A stretch of DNA of 64,000 nucleotides from Xiphydria camelus (GCA_963678675.1 OY783196.1:23228827-23292826), one strand, 5' to 3'. Positions 23,961 to 36,151 are shown, counted from the stretch's first letter. Program-made: numbers and translations. The notes: a model not told the origin generated them from the letters alone.

Positions 23961-24857
23961 ATTATATAATTTCTTATATAATTCATCAATATATCGAAGT
24001 CTTTCAGACGAGGGTGAAGGGGTGAAGTTTGTATCGCGGAAAATTAACTAGTTAAAGAAAACAGCTCGCGGTCCGTTTTTCTTTCCGGAGGCGGATATCA
24101 CGACGAAAGAAGCCGAGTCTTCGAAGACGAGTACGAAAATCGGGGCCGGCAGCGCGAAACAGAGGGCCAAGGGTGGGAAGAGGGTGGGAGCGGGGCTTCG
24201 TAGGGTGTTAAGGTGGAGCTCCGGGCGGGTAGGCAGGGAGTAAGCACGAATCCAATTGAAGTTATGAACTAAACGCATAATGAGCTTGGAGGTAGCACCC
24301 CGAGCCAAGTAAGTATTATTATATTATCATAAGCGGCTCTCTCTCCCCCATCCGCGCCACCCGTAACTAACTAATTTCATTCCGCGAGTCTTTAATTAGT
24401 ATTCGTCGCGCAAGGCGTCCGAACTTTTTCACTAGACGGGCTCGCCGAGGAACTCCGGCCTCCCGCCCCGGCCCCTCGACCCTATAACAACGCTCACCCC
24501 GCATTAACATAGGCGGCCGCACCGTCGCGCGCGTCCACGGACATTTACGTTCGCGACGAACGTGCCGCGTATATAGCCGACTCTCTGGGCTAAAACCGCA
24601 ATCTCGCCTAACCTACGACCCGGGATACGTCTCCCGAAAGCAAACTCTCGAGACGTTAGTTACGGCCGAGGCGCGGCTAGGTTAAGGGACCTTGGGAAGA
24701 AAATTAATGTCCCTCGGGTTGTCGCGCTTTTAGCCGAAAGCTTCCTTCTCTCTTCTTCTCTTTCTCTTCGTTATGCTCTCTGTCTCTCTGTCTCTCTCTT
24801 TGTTTCTCCATCTCTCTTCATCTCGCCATTCCACAGAGCGAGTGAGTCGTCCCTCTT

Positions 24858-24964
<107 letters not shown>

Positions 24965-25244
24965 GTCAACTGTACCAACGTGGGAAAACGAGTTTTCTCG
25001 AACGATATGAACAGCAGGGGATGGTTGAGACCGCGCGACTCCCCGCGAGCAATTCACCCAGGCTCGACGCGGGCGATTCGTCGTTTCTGTATTTCGAAAA
25101 CACCTATATTTTCGGGATTTATGCCTTGCCGCGGAGAAATAGCGACCGGTCGGCGCGTTGGCCATCGAAAGTTGGCAAGAAAAATGTAATTTCAAGGATC
25201 GAAGACATTCGTCCACGTCCTTCTCGCGTGACGATTTGTCGCTT

Positions 25245-25460
25245 TGATTTTCGACGGGGGAAAATAAAAGTTCGACGATATGGAAGGCATCCATTCGCAC
25301 CCTCCTTGTTGTCGTCGTCGCGAAGGTCACGGTTATCCCTGCGGATATCACCGGTGACTAGCGGGAGACGCGAATCAGATCGCGTCATCTCTTTCCGCGC
25401 GAGAGAGGGAAGATAAATGTTTCGGAAGGGAAGATAAGGATTTCGCCGAATAAGTGTAAC
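25245..25460. repeat. diverged duplication, unit 1 (GAAGGTCACGGTTATC block)
   Basis: Shares aaggtcacggttatccctgc, ggatatcaccggtgac, gagataaatgtttcg-type blocks and ggataagtg-like ends with about 26120-26345. Confidence 0.55.
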
Positions 25461-25508
25461 GGTATTCAATAGTATTCAAGATTATCGCGTTCCTCTTTAA
25501 ATGTTGTG

Positions 25509-25789
25509 CGCTGAGAAAAATAACCTGGTAAATTTAACCAAAATCCTGAAGACCATAATCAAACCCTTCGGTAAAATGTGGATCCTCTATCTGTGTTTGG
25601 TTGAACTGACCATTTCCTGGTTAGAATAATTAGACATGTAGGTAGTTGGAATAACTAAACACGTAGTTGGAATAACTAAATGTTTGTAAATATTTATTTG
25701 GTTCAACATACTGGTATTTTGGTTAGAATGACTAAACTCGTCAAACCAGATACGTTTCGTCATTTTAACCAAGTTATTTTTCTCAGTGT
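25509..25789. mobile_element. MITE family F, copy 1
   Basis: Ends ctgagaaaaataacctggta and aaccaagttatttttctcag. Interior aaatgtggatcctctatctg, and tandem ttggaataactaaac-like units. Family members at 33155-33392, 37150-37396 and 58461-58699. Confidence 0.8.
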
Positions 25790-26119
25790 GGAGAGGACTT
25801 ATTCTTCAATCGAAGTAAATTCATTTTGATGCAGAATTTTTAACTTTCGTTCTTTTCCAGCAGACTGAGAGTAACTCATGGCAGGGAAAAAATATAAACT
25901 TCTACGAGATCGGAGGCGTCCCTTCAAGGCGTCCCTTATTCTAGATACTGTCTAAATTGTGCAAACGTTTTCGTTTCAATGAAAGGGGAAAAAATACCCC
26001 CCTCGGTATAATAAGTGGTATATTCTTAAAAACCACCGCCGTCATTTCACCCTTCCATTTAAAAAGTGCCGAGGCCCCCTGCTATTACATTCGCGCGATT
26101 GACGACTTGCCATTTCGAG

Positions 26120-26345
26120 TTCCGGCGGGAAAAAATACAGGCGTCTCACGATCGAAGGCTTCCCTCTCCGAGTTCTCCTCCTCCGACGTCGCTTCCACGC
26201 GGAGGTCGCGGTTATCCCGGCGGATGTCACCGATGACGGACAGGAGGGGGGATCGGATCGCGCGGGGACGACCTCTCTCTCCGACGAGAAGAGGAGATAA
26301 AAATGTTTCGAAGACGCGAAACTCGACGGATAAGTGGGGACTGTC
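26120..26345. repeat. diverged duplication, unit 2
   Basis: Second unit, with gaggtcgcggttatcccggc, ggatgtcaccgatgac, gagataaaaatgtttcg and cggataagtg in the same order and orientation. Confidence 0.55.
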
Positions 26346-27044
26346 CCGAAATCCTCCTTAGCCTTCATTCTCAGTCTTACGACGTTTCTCTCCCGGTGCG
26401 ACTGGCGCGCATATAAGCGGTCCGCGCGGCTCGTGATCTACGACAGCGGCTGCGACGAATCCAGCCCCATTTTTTAACGTATTATTTCGGCGTTTCTTTC
26501 GGGGATTTGAAATTCAAAATAGTTTACCTCGCCGCTCTTCCGCGGGTGGAAACTACGTCCGCGGCGGGCTGAGCCGCGGGGACCGAGTAGGGGGGGTTAA
26601 TATTTTAGGACGCTCGGGAGACATCGACTCAATTTTTTAGAAGGGCTCTCCACCCCTCACCGCCTCCGCCTTCGACCGAAATGGAGACGTAAACCGGGTT
26701 TTTCCTATAGGTCGAGACGGCTTACACCCACGTACCCGTGTACGTACGCGCGGTTACCACTATCCGATGTACCTATGAGGTACCGAAGAGTAAAAGTTAC
26801 TTCGAAAAAGTCCCGTATCGAGGGTACTCGCGAAACTCGGCCGAGCCGTACCGCGGAAACGAGTCTCGGCCGAATCGCGAAGGCAAACGTTACTGTGGAG
26901 ATTATTACTCCGCGTTGCGGTGAATAGCAAAATTTAAGCTTTTTGAAATAAAGTCTGTCTAAAAGTCTGGTGAGTCTAAAATTGTATTTCTCCTTTACCT
27001 TTTTAAATATAAATTAAACTGAGAAAAAGAGTTTTAGGGTTTAC

Positions 27045-27225
27045 GTTTTTTTTTTTTTTTTTTTCCCCGTTGAGGCATCCATTGGCAGTAGAGTCCCGCG
27101 TGTGTCAATCACTGGGAATCGAACGACCCCCCGCATATTTCAATATAAGAGGGGAACTTCTCACTATTTGCCGGGGCGACCTTTACAGATGCACGCCAGG
27201 ATTTCTACTATTCGCTATGTGCGTA
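27045..27225 (-). mobile_element. possible SINE (tRNA-like B box and poly-A tail on - strand)
   Basis: On the - strand the sequence holds gtcgttcgattcccagtg, resembling a Pol III B box (GGTTCGANNCC), and ends in about 18 A (T run at 27049-27066 on +). The A box is not clear. It sits directly left of a family B MITE. Confidence 0.4.
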
Positions 27226-27448
27226 CACTGAGAAAAAAATGTGCTTGATCGAAATAAACGTGCCTTTGGATAGTCCCAAGAGTGTATTCATTCGATTTAA
27301 ATGAATATCGGTTGAACGTAAATATTAGATTATTGAATTAATTAGATGTTATTTGAATCAAATCGATATTCATTTAAATCGAATAAATACGCTCTTGGGA
27401 CTATCCAAAGGCACGTTTATTTCGATCAAGTACATTTTTTTCTCGGTG
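27226..27448. mobile_element. MITE family B, copy 2 (best preserved)
   Basis: Flanked by TA on both sides. Ends cactgagaaaaaaatgtgct and gtacatttttttctcggtg. The two arms match over about 85 bp with only a few mismatches, including cctttggatagtcccaagag. Confidence 0.9.
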
Positions 27449-27569
27449 TACAAACACTTACACTTAAAGGCGCGGACACACCAGAAAAGCATTCGCGAAC
27501 TCTGGTCGCTAACGTTCGCAAACGTTTGCAAATGTTCGAGAACTCTGTACGGGAGATGCGTACACACCA

Positions 27570-27728
27570 GGGGCCCCTTTCTCAAACTCACTCGCAAAGT
27601 TGCGTATACGCATCTTAGCCAATAGGCCAATCAGAATCAAGAATTCCGTTGTGGTGGGGGTCCTGATTGGTCTACTCGCTAAGAAACGTATACGTTTCTC
27701 TTGCGAGTGAGTTAGAGAAAGGGGCCCC
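27570..27728. mobile_element. nested MITE with GGGGCCCC ends
   Basis: Arms ggggcccctttctcaaactc and gagttagagaaaggggcccc. Further inward actcgcaa/ttgcgagt and ccaatcag/ctgattgg pair. About 159 bp. Confidence 0.8.
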
Positions 27729-27845
27729 AGGCTCAACGCTCGCAAACGTTCGCAAACACCACATGTTTGCGAGCATTCGTCGTTGTTGCGTCGGTTTGAC
27801 TGTTTGGCATTTGTCGCATTCAGCAGAAGTGTCCCATATTAAATA

Positions 27846-28083
27846 ATGGCGCCTCTAAAACTTAATAAACAAGCTGTATGTGCTGCATCTTTCATCGTAA
27901 TGTGGAACTTGTTGAAAAAGGAACGCGATAAAAAAAATTAGAAGGAAACGTAGATTTTGGGTGTCGCATTTTTTAAAAACAAGAAGTTCAGTGCCCCTGC
28001 TTTTGGACATAGAAACCAATTATAAAAGTTATTTATTTAAAAATTTCACTCAAATGACAACGGAAGATTTTGATTATAGTTGA
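27846..28083 (+). pseudogene. Harbinger-type transposase N-terminal fragment, frameshifted and truncated
   Basis: A first open part from ATG 27846 ends at a stop at 27939-27941. In the +1 frame from 27940 the reading RRKRRFWVSHFLKTRS followed later by LFKNFTQMTTEDFDY runs to a stop at 28081-28083. The pattern R-R-F-W-V...L-K-T-R...LFKNF-x-MxxEDF is the conserved N-terminus of PIF/Harbinger transposases and the HARBI1 family. The catalytic DDE part is missing, so the fragment is non-functional. A one-base insertion near the A run at 27930-27937 explains the frameshift. Confidence 0.65.
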
Positions 28084-28399
28084 AACGACCCTCTATACCT
28101 GATAAGCCAGGTCTCAGATTTACCCGAACGCGCAAGAACCCGTCTACACCGAGGTTATACCTGAAAACGGCGAACAGTCGCGAACAACGAAAATCCTTTG
28201 AAGTTACCGACTTCGAGTGGAACAGCTGCGAACCGCGCCAAATGCTTGCGAGCATTTGCGAACGTTTGCGAGCTGCGTGCAGTTTTGTCCACACCAATGG
28301 TTTGCTAACGTTTGCGAACGTTTGCGAACGTTTTGCGCGGCCGGTGAGTATGTACCTGGCTTTAGTGAGCGTCTGTGACTGTGGCATTTGCTTTGCACG

Positions 28400-28617
28400 T
28401 ACCATGCGAGGCTAAACTTACTCGCCAGGAAAGAAACTTCAATCACTATCATCTCATTATCTATGAACTTTGACTCCTACTTGTGTAACACTTTTTTGAA
28501 GATTACATTTTTATGTGCAATAAAGTCCTATATCGATGTAGGCCAAAAGTTAATAGATAATGAGATAATAGTGATTGAAATTTCTTTCTGGGCGAGTAAG
28601 TTTAGCCTCACATGGTA
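28400..28617. mobile_element. MITE with CCATGNGAGGCTAAAC ends and TA duplication
   Basis: Arms ccatgcgaggctaaacttac and gtaagtttagcctcacatgg, continuing inward (caatcactatcatctcatta / taatgagataatagtgattg). TA lies at both outer edges. Confidence 0.9.
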
Positions 28618-28881
28618 TACTGCTATCCATGATGTGACTGAAGTGTAATAGTGTTTTCCTCACTCATGCCCATTTCGAGGTCTTTTCCAGCCTAGTTCTA
28701 GACCGTAAGATGGCGTTTTTCCCGCGTGACACCGACCGGGAGTCCGCAGGCTGTTAAAAGATTGCTTAATCCGAAGTGGGTCCTTTTTCCAAACTGATAA
28801 ACGCAACGTGAAATGAGCCGTGTCTACTTCTGTTTGTTTTGTTCTGAGAAATGGGCGTTCGTGAGAAAAAATAGTGTATGC

Positions 28882-29012
28882 CATTCGGCTGAAATCCTCG
28901 GATTTTTAAGACTGTGTTTAGGTCGTAGTACGAGGCATAGTGAGGGGACGAGGCTCGCCTTCGGCGACCTAATTAAACACAGTCTGAAAAAACCTCGGAT
29001 TTCCGCCTAATG
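28882..29012. mobile_element. short hairpin element, ~130 bp
   Basis: Arms cattcggctgaaatcctcgg and cctcggatttccgcctaatg, then agactgtgtttaggtcg / cgacctaattaaacacagtct-like pairing. Confidence 0.75.
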
Positions 29013-30445
29013 ACATAAGATACTATTATATACATATGCACATAGCGATTACACTGTCTCACTGCAGTCCGATAACTTCGTGTATGTAGGCGACCGTTTA
29101 CGGCCGTAGTGGTACGTTACAGCGAAAGTGGAAGTAAAATGTTTCCGCCTACTTATGATGAAGTATGTACGTGCGGGAAGAGAGAGTTGAAATACGTGAG
29201 TAGTTTTTTTAAGTACGCGTATACAAAATATGCAGGACCCTGCTGTATACGTTTTAAGTGAAAGAGAACAATTACGTTCGCTCGTTAACATTCATTTATT
29301 TGGTATTCACGCAGAAACAAAGGAGATGCGCTCTCGCTCGTCTCTTTCGCTTCTGTTACATCATCCGGGAAATGACGTAGGCATATGTAGGTAACTACCA
29401 TGGCATATCAAATTAAACCTCTTTAAAGCAGACAAATAGTCCGCTTCCTCATTTTTCAAGTGGACTTTGAATAATTCGACTTTTCCTTTAGAGGGATAAT
29501 ATCAGGCAGATTTCCCCGAAGAGAGAGAGAGGGCACCAATTTCAGTCAATTTAAATTAGGGTGCGACGGGGTAAATCGAATTACTTTTCTGGAAATTATA
29601 TCTAACTAATTACACTATCGAGTATTTTACTAAATTACAAGAATTAAAATTAAAAAATTGCCTTAGCCTTGTAGCTATAAGTTTCCTACGTTATACTCGA
29701 TCTATAAATACTTTAAGCTCTATTAATATCTACCTACTTATTAATTCCCTTATTAGAGTAAAAGTACAATAGAATAGACGCCTCGGTTTCCGTTTAACTT
29801 TGAACGCGATCATCTTAAAATGCAATGGAGATACACGAAAATGTAGAACAACTTTTCTACGGTAAAAATATAAATAAGCAATTTTTATTTAAACTTTTCT
29901 TCGATATCTACAATTGATTTCAAGATAATCGGTTTTGAACTTACTGTTTAACCTTTATCCTACTTTTGCTCTAATCGATTATGCTCGGTCTTCCTCGCGC
30001 TCCCATTCTATCGCATTACGGCTCATCAGGCTAGAGAGAACGCGCGTCTAGGTGCATGGCACCGTCTGATAAAAGACCCTAACTTTCTCTCCCCCCTTAG
30101 TGCGTGACGTTTGACGGCAGCCCGTCGTTCAAGGAAACTGTGCGTTTAAGGCGGAGTAATTTCTGAATATTTTAGCCTCGATGGCGTCGTCAACATTTGA
30201 AGGATGATACCCCCGGGGATCGCCTCCCGCTCTGAAATTTGTTTATAAGAAATTACGAAGCAATATGGGGCGCGCGTGTGGGAACATCGCCGCGATATGT
30301 AGATGTATTTTCGTGCAGTGTCACACCTCGTTATTGCGTCGTCGTTTATTATCTTCGAAGATTCTCACGTTGCATATACTCCTCTTTGATCTCGTTCGAT
30401 CCAGCGAGAGAGAGAAAAAAAGAGAGGGAGAGGGGGAGGGAGGGG

Positions 30446-30472
30446 GAGAGAGAGAGAGAGAGAGAGAGAGAG
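30446..30472. repeat. (GA)n microsatellite
   Basis: Perfect ag repeat within a longer purine-rich tract from about 30410. Confidence 0.9.
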
Positions 30473-30925
30473 CAAGAGGGGGATGAAACCGCGGCAGAAA
30501 GCACACATTTAATCCGTCCGAGACCCGAAGTTACCAGCAACTGGGTCAATATTTTATAGCCGGGGCAATTAGTTAACTTTGCGGTTGAGCAAAAATGTGA
30601 TTGCCAGCATGTGAAAGGGGCAACTTGAGTTCGGGTTAATGTCGAAAGTTGGTATCGCCGAGCGGATCGTCTGCGGCCAGTCGCGCCTGCCTTTCGGATA
30701 GTGCAGCCACCGAACCCGTTCTCGTTGGATTCGACGAGGAAACGCGACGTCTCGCTCTCGGCCGTATCCGCGCATCACGTATCCACCTTCCTGTACATCC
30801 GAATACCGTAAACGCGGGGTTACGAGGCAATTATTATCCCGCGGAGAAAAGCTCCGTCGGCATGTGTGTCCGGTCGGCGTCCGGCTGGAGAATCGCGGAA
30901 GCAAAGTTCACGCAATATTCGCGAA

Positions 30926-30999
30926 GTCGCGCGCGCGTGCTACTTTCCGCCCAGTTCCCCATTCCCCATTCCGGGCGGAAAGTAGCACGCGCGCGCGAC
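30926..30999. repeat. perfect 27-bp inverted repeat, 20-nt loop
   Basis: Positions 30926-30952 and 30973-30999 are exact reverse complements (…gtgctactttccgccc / gggcggaaagtagcac…). The loop contains a ccccatt direct repeat. Outer bases cgaagtcgcg / cgcgacttcg extend the stem with a bulge on the right. Confidence 0.85.
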
Positions 31000-31118
31000 T
31001 CCGCGACTTCGATTTTCCGCGTAGATTTCGAGAGCTCTCGGCGTCTCGCGTAATGTTCGAGAATCGTTTTTGAGTTGACGTGGATGTCGGTAGGAGGACA
31101 AAGGGAATGGTAAAGCAA

Positions 31119-31225
31119 AGGGGAGTTCCCCTAGTGCCGGACAGTTTGATGACCCCTGATCGTCGTGGCTGATAATAACGATCAAAGGCCATCAAAGTGC
31201 CCGGTACTACAGGGGAACTCCCCCT
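31119..31225. mobile_element. ~106-bp inverted-repeat element
   Basis: Ends ggggagttcccctagtgccg and ccggtactacaggggaactc(cccc). Inner gatcgtcgt/ataacgatc pairing is weaker. Confidence 0.6.
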
Positions 31226-31418
31226 AAGTGCAGCATCGGTACCAAATGACGGCAATAACGATATCTATGCTCTATGCAGGCTGTCCTTAAAGTCAGAACT
31301 TGCAAGAATTTCAAGAGTAGCTTTCTAGTATCGGATAGGTGATGTCTTACGACCGCATAACTTAAACCATTTATCGGGAAAATTGAATCGTTTCGTTATT
31401 TGGATATTCTATGCTGTA

Positions 31419-31645
31419 CACTGAAAACAACATTTTCTCCATTCAACCATCGGTGAAGCTGAATACGGCGAATCTCACGATGTAATTGTTTCAATACCAT
31501 AAGACTGTGAGGACAAATACATAGAGTTGAGACAATCAATTTGAAGTTGAAACACGTGAATACCTACTTGAAACAATTACACCGTGAGGTTCGCCATATT
31601 CAACCTCACCGACGGTTAAATAAAGCAAATGTTTTGTTCATCATA
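31419..31645. mobile_element. MITE with cactgaaaacaacattt tip
   Basis: Arms aacaacattttctccattca and the reverse of tggataaataaagcaaatgttt-like sequence. Inner ggtgaagctgaatacggcga / tcgccatattcaacctcacc and gatgtaattgtttca / tgaaacaattacacc. Confidence 0.75.
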
Positions 31646-32539
31646 GATTCATAGATCGGCAGAACTTTGAAAATATTCAAACATGCTTTTTTAACGCGAA
31701 TGTGTATATTCGAACGCATAAAGGTCACATTGAATAATTTAAACTTAAAAATTGCCTCTCCGCGAAGCTGATATCGAATCGGTCGCGCGATATAGACCGG
31801 ACTTTAGCCCCTATAAAAAAATCACCGCGATATACAGAGCCGTCTCTGAGAAAGCCGTCAAGTTCCCGTCGGCGCGGTCGATTTCAAAGTGATTTCATTA
31901 CGTTCGCGCGTCGGGGGGCAAACATTTTTCTCCACTGCAAAGTCAAGAGCGCGGCGGACGAGCTTTACCTACCCGCCGCGAAATCGTTAACAACGCGATG
32001 ATTACTTTCATGGCCCAAGGGTCAAAGGCTATTTTTTCAACGAGCCTCCCATCCCTCCCTAGCCGTAGGGCCAGGATGCATATGACGGTACCGTGAGTAC
32101 TCGGTGGATGAAACGTCAACACGCGTATTTCCCTCCCCCTCGTTGTTCCGTCGCTCTTACGCTTTCGCCGCGCGAGTTGTGCGCGGAGTTTTTTGATTGG
32201 CTGCCCGTATCACAACGGCCGCCGGCCAAATACATATCGAGTCGTGCGGGACGAATCGGCTAAAATTGTACTACAACGGAAAATTGATATTCCCATAGGA
32301 AACGCATGGTCGAGAACGTTTAAAGTATTACGAGCCCTCCTCGCTCTTTATGGCCGGCCGACTGCGGTCGTATTTCGGGTAGAAAACCAGCTTCCGCGCC
32401 CCTTTTTCTCCTCCCACCCTCCGCGTGGCGGAGAATCGGGCTGCTGAAAAAAGAGGAGTCGCGGGAGGGGGGGGGGAGGAAAAGTCGAGTGAAACGGAAA
32501 ACTCGCACGCGCGGTTCGTTTCGTGAATTGCTAGAGTGA

Positions 32540-32593
<54 letters not shown>
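32540..32593. repeat. (GA)n microsatellite, ~50 bp
   Basis: Uninterrupted ga repeat; a second run lies at about 32928-32954. Confidence 0.95.
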
Positions 32594-32597
<4 letters not shown>

Positions 32598-32921
32598 CAG
32601 GAGGGAAGAAAGGAAATACTCTGTTATGAGCTCGATGTAAAGCCGCGGCTCGAGGGTTGAAGCAATACTCGACGGAGGTTACTTTCAAACCAGCCAGCAT
32701 AGACACTCGTCTTCCTATCTCGCGGCGCAAATTGAAGAAAATTGGAAGCTTCGTTATTTACAATTGATCCAAGGTGAATCCGGTCCCCTTAGCACTGTCG
32801 CTCAACCCCTGAACTTCTTCCCTTTCTTCTGTCTTTTCTTACTTTGGAACGCCGCGAACCGTGAAGTCCTCGCGCGAAAAGAGGATGAATAGAGGTGTGC
32901 AGAGATAAAAGCGGAGGAAGT

Positions 32922-32955
<34 letters not shown>

Positions 32956-33154
32956 AAACGAAAAAGACGATGAGAGAAACTAAAGAGAGAGATAGAGTGA
33001 GGATACTCACAATTATTGTCGATAGATTTTCAAACTGCACGGCTTAGTGGTCCATTATATAGAATCTACCTACTTATTAATAAACATACGTGGTCCTGTA
33101 TCGAAAGAAGTATGCTACATAGAGAAAAGTTTATAGTAATCGGTTCCACATACT

Positions 33155-33392
33155 GCACTGAGAAAAAAATTTGGTCAATTTAACTAAAATCTTGGAGACG
33201 ATAACCAAGCTATTCGGCGAAATACGGATCCTCCATCTGTTTGGTTAAACTAATGACTTTTCGATTAAAATAACTAAACATTCGATTAGAACAACTAAAT
33301 ATTTGGTCCAACTGATCAGTATTTTGGTAAGAATAACTAAACGCGTTTCACTAGATGCATTTTGTCATTTTAACCTGATTATTTTTCTAAAT
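33155..33392. mobile_element. MITE family F, copy 2
   Basis: Left tip gcactgagaaaaaaatttgg, internal aatacggatcctccatctgt, right arm attttaacctgattattttt with an eroded right tip. Confidence 0.8.
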
Positions 33393-33423
33393 ATAAATAA
33401 TAGGGAAGATTTTTTGGGCAAAG

Positions 33424-33594
33424 GCCATTGCACGTAAATATCCGAAAGCATAAGCATAAGAACTGACCAATCAAGAAGCCTGCATAAAGACGTAATCTTG
33501 GGCCGTAAGCATAATTCCGTAAAAAGGATATTTCTATAATAATAATTGGTCAATTCTTATGCTTACGGCTTACGGAAATTTACGTGCAATGGAC
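33424..33594. mobile_element. ~170-bp hairpin element
   Basis: Arms gccattgcacgtaaatatcc and gaaatttacgtgcaatgga, inner gcataagcataagaactgac / ccaat / gtcaattcttatgcttacgg. Confidence 0.75.
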
Positions 33595-35087
33595 TTAAGG
33601 ATGCACTCTTCCTTACTATACCATGTAGTAACGGTAGTAAGGAGTATACGTTCCTTTTTTCTTCGTATCTCAACTCTTGCCACACGCATAGGTAGTAAGG
33701 AAGCGCATAGCTATCTCAAAAATTCCCTTCTACTATCCAGTGTGAAACCGATTAGGGGATAATAACCAATTTCGGACAGGCACTTAGGTTAGACCACCCC
33801 TGTATCTAGAACCGCTACTGCCCTACCAGCTACAAATACGGCCGTCAGAACTAATGGAAAAGTTGCGTCATCTAACTCCAAGTCTGAGCACATGATATTA
33901 TCTAACCAACCAAACAACGCAAAATATCCCTATTGTCCTAGATAAACAGGTGGTCCACAACCTAGGCGAAGCTTGGTCCAAATTCGACGACTCTCCCCTA
34001 CCGCCAACTTTTCTCTTTATGTATATGGAAATATGTTATAGTAGGCTATATATAATTTGTACTATTACTAATTGTTCGAAGTTTAGACGTATATATATAT
34101 ATGCCAATTTGTGTAACATTACGTATCCGAATTGCTATAAATGCACAGTCTATTACAGCATATCTCCCCATAATTCGTAACTTCCGCGGGACTCGGGGAT
34201 ATACGCGTACCGCCTTTCAACTCGGTAGTCACTAGCGCGCGCAAATTCTCCTTTTATACGCGGCGCGAAGTATATAAAACAATTCCGAAGAAGTAGGACA
34301 TTGGCGGCGGGGATGTTAAAAGCGTGACGCGGAGACGGGCGATGCTTTAAACTTTACGGCATTTACGAACCCGCTAATAATTAGCAGAGATTACGAAGCT
34401 AGATTATGGCCGAGCGTGAGCCAGGGGCAATGGCGCGAGAGGCGGCGAATTTTATCGCCCCCCCCCCTCCGACACCCCTCTTTACTGCGGTTTTATGATA
34501 AATTTATAGGGGTCGAGTGGTCGAGTTGATACGAACTCTGTGTGGCAATGCGATCTAACCACCCGCACTTCCCGGCATCGTTCGCATAACCCCTCAAGAT
34601 GTCCGCGCTCGCGGGTGTTGGTCGATTTGGCCATCGCCCGCGACGCACACGCACGTAGGAATATAGCCCGCCACGTACTTACCGACCTTCGGCGCGAGAG
34701 GGAAGGGTTGCCAAACTACGTACTGTCCAAAGTTTCTAAGCTCGGCTTTTCGTGACGGGGTAGAGAGAGCGGGGGGGGGGGTAGGTTAGCCTCCCAGAAG
34801 GGAAGGCGCTAACGCATAGTCATTAGGGCCAGAAGCGGCGGCGGGCCTGCTACAATTAAATTAAATAATATTAAATTAAGGGCGTTTTACGCCTTCCACC
34901 TCTTCTGCGAGAGACGTGCAAGAGCTGTGTGCGCGGCTCGGCGCTACGCGGGAAGCGTCTAGGTAAACGCGCCGCGTCACCGAATAGAGTCAACCCCTCC
35001 CTCTCCTCCCCATCACACGTGCGTGCGCTGCGCGCCGCCGCGCGAGGACTCCGTACACTGAGGGAATGCTCCCGCGGGCGGCCATCC

Positions 35088-35102
35088 TATATAATATAAA
35101 AG
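35088..35102 (+). promoter_or_regulatory. TATA-like sequence at the edge of a CpG-rich block
   Basis: tatataatataaaag between GC-rich flanks inside the giant intron. A possible internal promoter, but no exon or initiator was identified downstream. Confidence 0.2.
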
Positions 35103-36151
35103 CGAGGCCGGAGCGGCGAGGGCGGGAGAACGTGTTTTCTCGCGCAATTACGGATATCGTCGAACCAAACGCGTAATTAGCCTCTCACGAGCGACTGTGC
35201 GAAAGCGGCAGAGTCCCGTGGTAGGTGGAGGTATAATTGTACTTACTCGGTAGGTCGTTTGCACCGGTACCAGGCAGCAGGAAGGGAAACTGGAAAGAAC
35301 GAATTAGGCCGAAATTAGATTTCCGGAATTTCACTCGATCGAGTTAGCTCGGGGAACGAGAGAGAGAGGGGGGAGAGGAGGAGAGGCGGAAAGAGGACGA
35401 GAGTCGCGCTTCGCCCTCCTCCTCCTCCTCCACCCTCCCTTCGCTCTCTATTACTCCTTACGTTTCGACTCCCGCCGAGCCGCTCTCGCGGACCGATAGC
35501 TCCGCGAAACTTTTGCTATTATACAAATCGAGCGAATAAACATACATTTTGTCCCGGGAAATTTTTATCCCCGGCTGCGCGCGGCGCAGGTCGGATGGGG
35601 ACGAACGGTCGACACGTGGGGCGAACGCCGGACGACGGCGCGGCTCACTTGCGTTGCTCTCGCCCGCGTCGCCGACTACTGCACGCTCAACTTGGCGCTT
35701 CGCACAACGCGTCGTCTTAGTAGCCGGAAGCGCGTCCGCGTATAGCGCAACAGAAACGGCCGCTCGATATCCCCCGAATAGAGGTGCTCGGTAGACCCGT
35801 GCCGCCGGAGCCGATTTCCGAGGAATTTGCATGAGGTAAGGAGCCGAGGGAGGGGGGAGGAAGGGGGCACGCCTTTCAACCGAGCGTTTCTTTCGTCCGG
35901 CGAGATACATAGGTATACGGAAAGAACTAACTACCCCCCCCCCCCCCGTTTCGTTACCGAATGCCTTCTTATTTTATACACTTCGTGCACTCGAAGTATT
36001 TCAGACGGGCCGCCTACTTTGCATGAAATTGTTGTAATTTCGCGGTAATTGAATCGAGAAAGGGAGAAAGGGGAGATAGAAGAAAGGAGTGCGAGAACGC
36101 GGGGATGGCTAGAGGATACGGGAGAGGGTGAGTGCGGTTCGAAGGGTGAGC

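Larger units (their letters stand above)
27467..28362. mobile_element. PIF/Harbinger-type non-autonomous remnant, ~896 bp
   Basis: Left end aaggcgcggacacacc and reverse of the right end aagccaggtacatactcacc are similar, next to TTA on the left and TAG on the right. Both ends carry clusters of the subterminal motif cgttcgcaaacgtttgc. Inside lies a broken transposase N-terminus (27846-28083), and a GGGGCCCC-ended MITE is inserted in the left arm. Confidence 0.65.
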
